Shown here: one piece after another, positions 58,990 through 64,000 of the stretch
Layout: every line of letters starts with the position of its first letter
Numbering within the stretch: the first letter of the stretch is position 1
NCBI GenBank assembly: GCA_022495005.1
Contig: JAGYXB010001043.1
Coordinates: forward strand, 186,001 to 250,000
DNA from: Rhyacophila brunnea
Taxonomy: Eukaryota > Arthropoda > Insecta > Trichoptera > Rhyacophilidae
Reading direction: 5' to 3'
DNA: 64,000 bases
Notes under the pieces: model-generated
Database searches by the model: none
Seen by the model: only the letters and a program-made list of their open reading frames with translations
Told to the model about the DNA's origin: nothing
Position numbers and translations under genes: made by a program

Positions 58990-59640
58990 CACAGCGTGAG
59001 ATGATGTACTGGTGATCAAGAGGTTGATTATATTAATGAAATGAGAGGCTTGATTCGAGTGGAATAATTGTTGAATATGTCGAATGAAAGACTCGTGACA
59101 ATAGTAGTGCATCTCGTGACAGACTCGATGAGTGAGTGAGGATTCATGCATTGTCTTTCCAATTTATACAAATGTAGTTCATATAAATGAGATATTGTCG
59201 CAATTGACAGGTCCTACTGATCTAGTTGTTGAACATACATAATTCTGAAAACACCTTTGTTATAAAAGTAAGACACCCCGCAGGAATCGAACCTGCATCT
59301 CTCGGGTATCGCCCCCACACACATAGTCCACTATGCTAAAGTAGTCGTACTTAATTACGACAAATTTTAACTATTTGCTGTTTCATACTCACCGAAGCGC
59401 TTCCCAAATTGAGATACTAATCGGCAACTATCTATTGGTTATAATATATTTTCTCAGGAGTGTTTTCTGAATTATGTATGTTCAATAATTATAATGTTAC
59501 ATTCTTAAATCTTGTGAATTATTCGTTAAATAAAAAAAATATTTAATTGATCTAGTTATGATTGAGGAAATGCCGACAATCATTTTCGCTCTATTGTTTT
59601 GTTTTGACAACAAATCATTCATATTAAAGTGTATCACTTA
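58990..59640. repeat. L-family repeat, copy 2, split by a tRNA-bearing insertion
   Basis: Matches 16180-16419 on both sides of 59228-59547: TTGATTATATTAAT, GATATTGTCGCAATT before it, and GATTGAGGAAATGC, GTTTTGACAACAAA after it. Confidence 0.6.
59228..59547 (-). mobile_element. tRNA-bearing element with 10-bp target duplication
   Basis: Flanked by TGATCTAGTT (59218-59227 and 59548-59557). The - strand has a box-A-like TAGCATAGTGG and box B GGTTCGATTCC within CAGGTTCGATTCCTGCGGGG. Subterminal inverted words GAACATACATAATTCTGAAA and TTTTCTGAATTATGTATGTT make it look like a foldback and not a simple SINE. Confidence 0.75.
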
Positions 59641-59819
59641 TTTAATGCAGCGTGGTATACTTGCTACAAATGCATAATGTTTCTTTATTAAATCTTGTTA
59701 ATAATGTTTTGAACAAAAAATAATGTAAACTGAAAAGAAAAGTTTAAATAATACCAAAACTCAACCTCTAGGAGCAAAAAATTTTTATAATAACTTCCTC
59801 TCTCGAATAGCACTTGCAA

Positions 59820-60120
59820 AAGACTTTCTTTTGTCATTCAGGAATATTTCCCCAGCCGGACGGTTCCGTTTGTGCATCCATTTGTCACCTCACGTAACGA
59901 GAGAATGTTTTCCATTCCCCCATCTCCAGTTTCTCCCCGGCCTACCCGCGGATTCGCCCTCTTCATTTCCTTTTTTCTCTCGCTACCCCTTTGGCATTTT
60001 TTGCCCCACTCTCCCTCTGTGCAGTGCTCGTGTTTTTGCAGCTTTTTACTTCATTCTTTGCGTACATGTTGAAAGTGTTAGGGGTAGCTGGGGTAATGCG
60101 TCGTTAATAAAGAAAATACC
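59820..60120 (+). other. Pyrimidine-rich intron segment
   Basis: Strong C+T bias on the + strand (CATTCCCCCATCTCCAGTTT; TCCTTTTTTCTCTCGCTACC). A 113-codon frame covers it, but its composition follows the base bias and no family fits. Confidence 0.25.
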
Positions 60121-60460
60121 GGCTTTGTCGTGGATTAGCCACCCTGTGCGAGGGTATTTTATTTTGAGCTGAAAATCAATTCAGACAGAAGATACTGGTA
60201 TTATACTATTTATGGTTATTAGCCGTACTTAAATGCATTACATTATAGTATTTGATTCTAATTATTTCGTTATTCACAGGTGAATTTACGATAATGAAAT
60301 CACCTGTAGTAAAATTAATTACGGAGCTAACGCCGGTAGATTCAACCTATTTGGTTAGACTGTTATAATCTATATTTCTACCTTATTCGGTAAAAAAATA
60401 CGACGTCGAAAATCTCAACTACAAGAAAGCACTTTAGAATCAAACAAGCATTCAATGTAT

Positions 60461-60778
60461 CAGTGAGTCTATTCTATACTTATCGACCGCTAAAGTGCTA
60501 AAGTGATAGATATTATCAAACTTAGAGTAGGTTTGTATCACAGTATTAGCACTTATTGTAACAATTGGAATAAGTTGGTTGTTTTGTTGCAATAAGTGCT
60601 ATATTTTAACAGCAGCAAGAGAGGCGCTGTTAAAATGTAACGCTTATTGCAACAATACAACCAACGTATTGTAATTGTTACAATAAGTGCTAATACTTTG
60701 ATACAAACCTACCCTAAGTTTAATAATATCTATCACTTTATCACTTTAGCGGTCGATAAGTACAGAATAGACCCACTG
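60461..60778. mobile_element. Foldback FB1, near-perfect 318-bp palindrome
   Basis: CAGTGAGTCTATTCTATACT at the left is reversed at the right (GTACAGAATAGACCCACTG). The match continues through CTTATCGACCGCTAAAGTG and ACTTATTGTAACAATT to a centre near 60620 (CAGCAAGAGAGGCGCTG). No loop of note. Confidence 0.85.
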
Positions 60779-60924
60779 ATGGATGTAATTTTACATAAAT
60801 TAAACTAACTAACTAACTAACTTACATAAAACACTAATATTATTGAAATGATAATATAAATTATATTAAATTCTACCAGATGAACATTTTTATTCAGTTT
60901 TTACACCATTGTCAAGAATACAAG

Positions 60925-61474
60925 AACCTTTTATATACAACGTTTTTAAATTTTCTGTTGAATTATATAAACTTGACTAGTTTAAACGATCAAAAAAAAT
61001 TGTATTTGATAGAAATAATACTGAAATGTCATTTTGACACTCATATTGATTTCCATAGTAACGCACGTATTTATTAATAATTTCCTAGCAACCAATAATA
61101 GTGGATTGGATTACGGATTTCTTCCGAAATAACATTTCATACAAAACAGAATTAACTGAAAATGAATTTAATTCTACTTAAAGATGGCTAAAAGTATTAA
61201 AAAATGCATTCTGTTCTGATATATTCTAAAAGTTTCAAATGTCTAGCTAGTCGGGAAGTTAATTAAAAATCGATTGCAAGATTTGTACCGGACAAACAAC
61301 CACCGGACAAATAAGAATACGACCTAATAAAAACGTTGTAAAATAAGCAAAGTTTAAGTATAAATATAATCAGACGAAATGATTTCTCCCTCTCACCATG
61401 TCACTATTCAATAATCATACCAACTTACTTGGACACCGTATTAGTTTAACACAGTTAATTCACCCTCCTACGTG
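60925..61474 (-). repeat. C-family repeat, copy 4 (full length)
   Basis: Reverse complement of 16761-17305: AACGTTTTTAAATTTTCTG at the left, ACAGTTAATTCACCCTCCT at the right. Confidence 0.7.
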
Positions 61475-61574
61475 TTGATAATATATTATTATTTCGTGTA
61501 AACATCTCATGTCTCACGTCTACCATTTTTTATTGTAAAAATGTGCCGGCCCATAGGGGTAGGTGAATATTTCT

Positions 61575-61740
61575 GAATAAATGAAATACCAATTGCCGAG
61601 AAATCTTGTCTCCAGGATTGTCGGGAAATTATTATTAGAAATGGTGAATCTCAAGAAATAAATTTTTCGAAAATTCTCATTTCTCAAGAAATTAGAATCT
61701 CAGGAATTCCTCTATAAATAGAGATTAAACATAAATTGGA
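61575..61740. repeat. Possible decayed hAT-like end with CTCAAGAAAT words
   Basis: ATCTCAAGAAATAAA, TTTCTCAAGAAATTAG and AATCTCAGGAATTCC recall the palindromic subterminal words of the hAT MITEs, but no termini or target duplication could be found. Confidence 0.25.
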
Positions 61741-61891
61741 CTCACTAAAAGGACACTTTTAACATTAATACAAATTCTTAAATGATGAAGTACTCCTAAT
61801 TTGTTTGTATATAAAAATAGCAATAGAAACCACATTAGGTACCTGGAAACTACCACAAGGTACTACCTGGAAAAGTTTTAACTTGTAATCA

Positions 61892-62132
61892 TACATTCCG
61901 ACCATGCCCGATTCTAATAGGATCATATGGGCCTCCACAGAGTGGAGGTTTGTTTTAAAATATTTTTGTTTTTACGAGAAATGAATGTCAGCCACTTGCT
62001 CAACCTATAAGGTCCATACCTACTCTGACTCATACAAAAATTAAAAAACAATATGTGTACCTGTCAGACCCAGGATTCGAACCTGGGAAACGAAGCTGTA
62101 GGCCGACGCTTAAGCCGCGCGGCCATCGTGGG
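61892..62132 (-). mobile_element. tRNA-derived SINE family SA, full copy
   Basis: Flanked by TGTAATCA (61884-61891 and 62133-62140). The - strand head GATGGCCGCGCGGCTTAAGC, box B GGTTCGAATCC, body ending TGGTCGGAATGTAT. Confidence 0.82.
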
Positions 62133-62329
62133 TGTAATCAATGGTTTTTAAAGCAGAATTGTTTGAAGTTGAAGAAGAGTTTAGTGTATTTTTACATTAT
62201 ATTATAATAATAACAATGATTATATGTAACCAAATAAGTACAATTACGAGTGTTTTTTTTTGTCGTTCGGTTACGTCCTCTCCTTTTTTGAATTGTCAAT
62301 ATGTATCGAAACATCGTAATGGCCCTCTC

Positions 62330-62530
62330 AGTCAATTGCCCTTTGTAGGGGCGGCGAGTGCGAAACGCGACCCTTACGCCCGAGTGTCACTTGATTACCC
62401 TCCGGAGTTTCATTCAATTTTATTAATGCTAACGTTTGGACTTGCCCGCTCGCCCGGCACTGTCCCCGTCTCCCCCTGGTTAATAGCGAACGTTGTGTAT
62501 CAATATGAGAGCCCCATAGTACACAAGTAA
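62330..62530. other. GC-rich single-copy segment
   Basis: GC-rich for the window, with a 129-codon open frame on + (62141-62530) that ends beside a donor-like ACAAGTAAGTG (62521). No homology recognised and no clear acceptor, so not called as an exon. Confidence 0.2.
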
Positions 62531-62689
62531 GTGACATGTTTAAAGGATGTTTAAAATTACTATTTTTGACACTCCTATTAACAGGCCAATTATGTTGCTT
62601 TTCATAAATTTGCGGCGTCTTACTGCGGGCGTGAAGATCTCTTCACTTAATTTTTGCCGTCCGTTTTACTAGCTTCGTTTATTGTTATC

Positions 62690-62950
62690 TTCTTCTTCCA
62701 CGACGCTACATCCCGGGTGGGATTTGGCCTCCTCCAGAACCGCTCTCCATTCACTCCGGTCTCTCGCCACACTTCTCCAGTTACCGGGTCTTACCTACGG
62801 CGTCAGCCCATCTCCTTCTTGGACGGCCTCTGGGTCTCTTCCGTTGGGGTTAGCCACTTCGTCATGATCCTTGGCGCTCTGGCGCTCAGGCATTCTCTTC
62901 ACATGTCCCGCCCATCGTAGTCTTTGGGACTTACAGTATCTTATGATTGT
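62690..62950 (-). pseudogene. LINE reverse-transcriptase C-terminus, frameshifted
   Basis: The - strand reads SQRLRWAGHVKRMPE, then after frame changes WRSVARDRSEWRAVLEEAKS, HPGCSVVEE and a GAAGAAGATAAC tail. This is the C-terminal signature of a widespread insect endonuclease/RT LINE. At least two indels. Fourth LINE type in the window. Confidence 0.75.
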
Positions 62951-63402
62951 TTGCTGTTCAATCAGCTCTTCCAACTCGTTTATTGTTATACTTAAACTAA
63001 ATTAATTTTCTTTTATGTAATTTCCATGTGCCTTTCTCTCCCTGGCACTCTGCTCTGACAAAGCTCACTTAGAGCGTGGCCACCTCAGTCTTGGGTATCT
63101 GCTCCCGGGACATTACCTGGCGAAAAAACTGTACAGATGCCTAACATCGCTAACGTAATGTGCCTCGTGATACGCTCGACTAAGCCCGAGTGTGGTGCGG
63201 GACAAGTTGGTTTGGAGGGTCCTTCATTTTTTTTACTCCGATTAAGCGGCATCAAAAAATAGATATATGTATTACTGTAAAACCAGTGATGTTAGAACCC
63301 TTAATAATTAAAAGGTTCAGTTCCATGTTTCTATTACATCAACTCCTAAATTTAACCCACGTTCAGGATCTTTTAACATCATACTTAACCACGTATATAT
63401 AC

Positions 63403-63935
63403 ATATTTTGAAGTTATACTTCTTTTGGCGCGTTTGGGAAATCAGATCAGAGTTTATTTTGGCGTGTAACATGTAACACATAATTAATTTTTTCACACGA
63501 AAAAAAACGCACTCGTTTGGATTCGAACCACCGATTGTTCGGTTATCAGCCAAACGCACCACCTTTACGCCACGGCATGATACTGCAATCGTGACGATTA
63601 TACAGTATAATATAATAGAATGTTTCCGTTGCCTAGGCAGCGAATTTATTATTGTCGGGCATTTGCAATTCCTTACGTAAACAAACGATTAAACGCCAGA
63701 GTGGCAGATGTTACTTTAACAATAAAAACAACGATAAATAATTATATAATTTAGTAATATACTCGTAAGTTAAAGTGTATAGAAATAAACCAACGGCGTT
63801 CCAATAAGCGGTCCTTTTTCTTGAGTGTGTAATTTAACAAGATAATTAAGAGCTAGTCAAAGAATCTAGTTTATCACAAGTTTTGTTTTTGTTTTGTTAC
63901 GCCAAAGAAGTATAACTTCTAACGCGTGTACATAA
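63403..63935 (-). repeat. Long repeat with embedded tRNA-Ile-like sequence, copy 2
   Basis: Matches 4905-5365 with an extra ~70 bp near 63700-63770. The - strand tRNA-like part 63505-63580 keeps the anticodon loop CTGATAA and box B GGTTCGAATCC, with T-run terminator TTTTTTTT. One anticodon-stem pair differs from copy 1. Confidence 0.65.
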
Positions 63936-64000
63936 GTACACACACCGATTTTTTTTTTCATTCGTTTTTTAAAATACATATTATATCAAATAATTAATCA

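Larger units (their letters stand above)
51135..64000 (+). other. Presumed large intron downstream of the groucho exon
   Basis: Starts with the GTATGT donor. The next expected groucho coding segment would carry the CcN region (EKSDQDLVVDV-like). It was not seen, so the intron probably continues past the window. It contains a MITE, LINE ends, a mariner inside a foldback, palindromic foldbacks, a SINE and a tRNA-like repeat, listed separately. Confidence 0.55.

Noticed and set aside
59831..60172. 113-codon open frame as a gene
   Set aside because: Composition mirrors the pyrimidine-rich DNA, overlapping frames are also open, and there is no family resemblance or splice context.
62141..62530. 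Exon ending at the donor-like GTAAGT (62525)
   Set aside because: No matching acceptor in frame and no homology; it does not resemble the next expected groucho exon.
1..64000. CRISPR array, operon, phage or prokaryotic defence system
   Set aside because: The 48-kb tandem array has a LINE-plus-MITE unit, not repeat-spacer structure. Spliced exon, SINEs and LINEs show that the DNA is a eukaryotic nuclear genome.

Overview
This is eukaryotic nuclear DNA: AT-rich, largely non-coding and packed with transposable elements. It contains mariner and hAT transposons, 3' ends of endonuclease/reverse-transcriptase LINEs, tRNA-derived SINEs and long foldback MITEs. The LINE tails ending in GATGAT next to 'CCACTGCTGGATGAAGGCC', the DD34D mariners and the frequent TACCTA words point to an insect. 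Lepidoptera is the best guess, but this is inference and Hemiptera is not excluded.

Only one host coding segment can be supported: a single internal exon on the + strand at 50915-51134. It has a good acceptor (polypyrimidine tract, ACAG) and a GTATGT donor. Its 73 codons match the junction of the Q domain and the Gly/Pro-rich region of the co-repressor Groucho (TLE family). No other Groucho exon was found by eye, so the rest of the window is most simply two very large introns: at least 50.9 kb upstream and 12.9 kb downstream.

Layout. 0-5.5 kb: LINE fragments, a hAT transposase remnant, a small MITE and a tRNA-Ile-like repeat. 5.9-13.3 kb: two hAT MITEs, a foldback copy, an H-family MITE split by a LINE tail, a MITE with a THAP-like leader, and two copies of a tRNA-derived SINE. 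13-22 kb: a CTCGAG-rich hAT, the second THAP-leader copy, a G-family repeat, a SINE, a mariner nested in an inverted-repeat MITE, and an ACCGGT-rich hAT that carries a LINE insertion. 22-38 kb: K-, J-, C- and H-family repeats, two SINEs, foldbacks, a CCCGGG-rich hAT and a TA-flanked MITE. 38-50 kb: LINE pieces, an 840-bp foldback and a chimeric tandem array built from a LINE tail plus a MITE end. 50-64 kb: a LINE end, the groucho exon with an H-family MITE 13 bp past its donor, a second mariner inside a tRNA-bearing foldback, more foldbacks and a SINE, and the second tRNA-Ile-like repeat.

No operon, CRISPR array or intact autonomous transposon is present. Both mariner transposases are broken, each by a different 1-base deletion. 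The most interesting material is transposon biology. Three hAT elements share a terminal design but carry different palindromic subterminal motifs. One array shows how a LINE insertion seeded a minisatellite. A non-autonomous element retains what looks like the start of a THAP DNA-binding domain. Repeat boundaries are read by eye; where a target-site duplication is given the boundary is exact, elsewhere it is approximate by about 10-30 bases.
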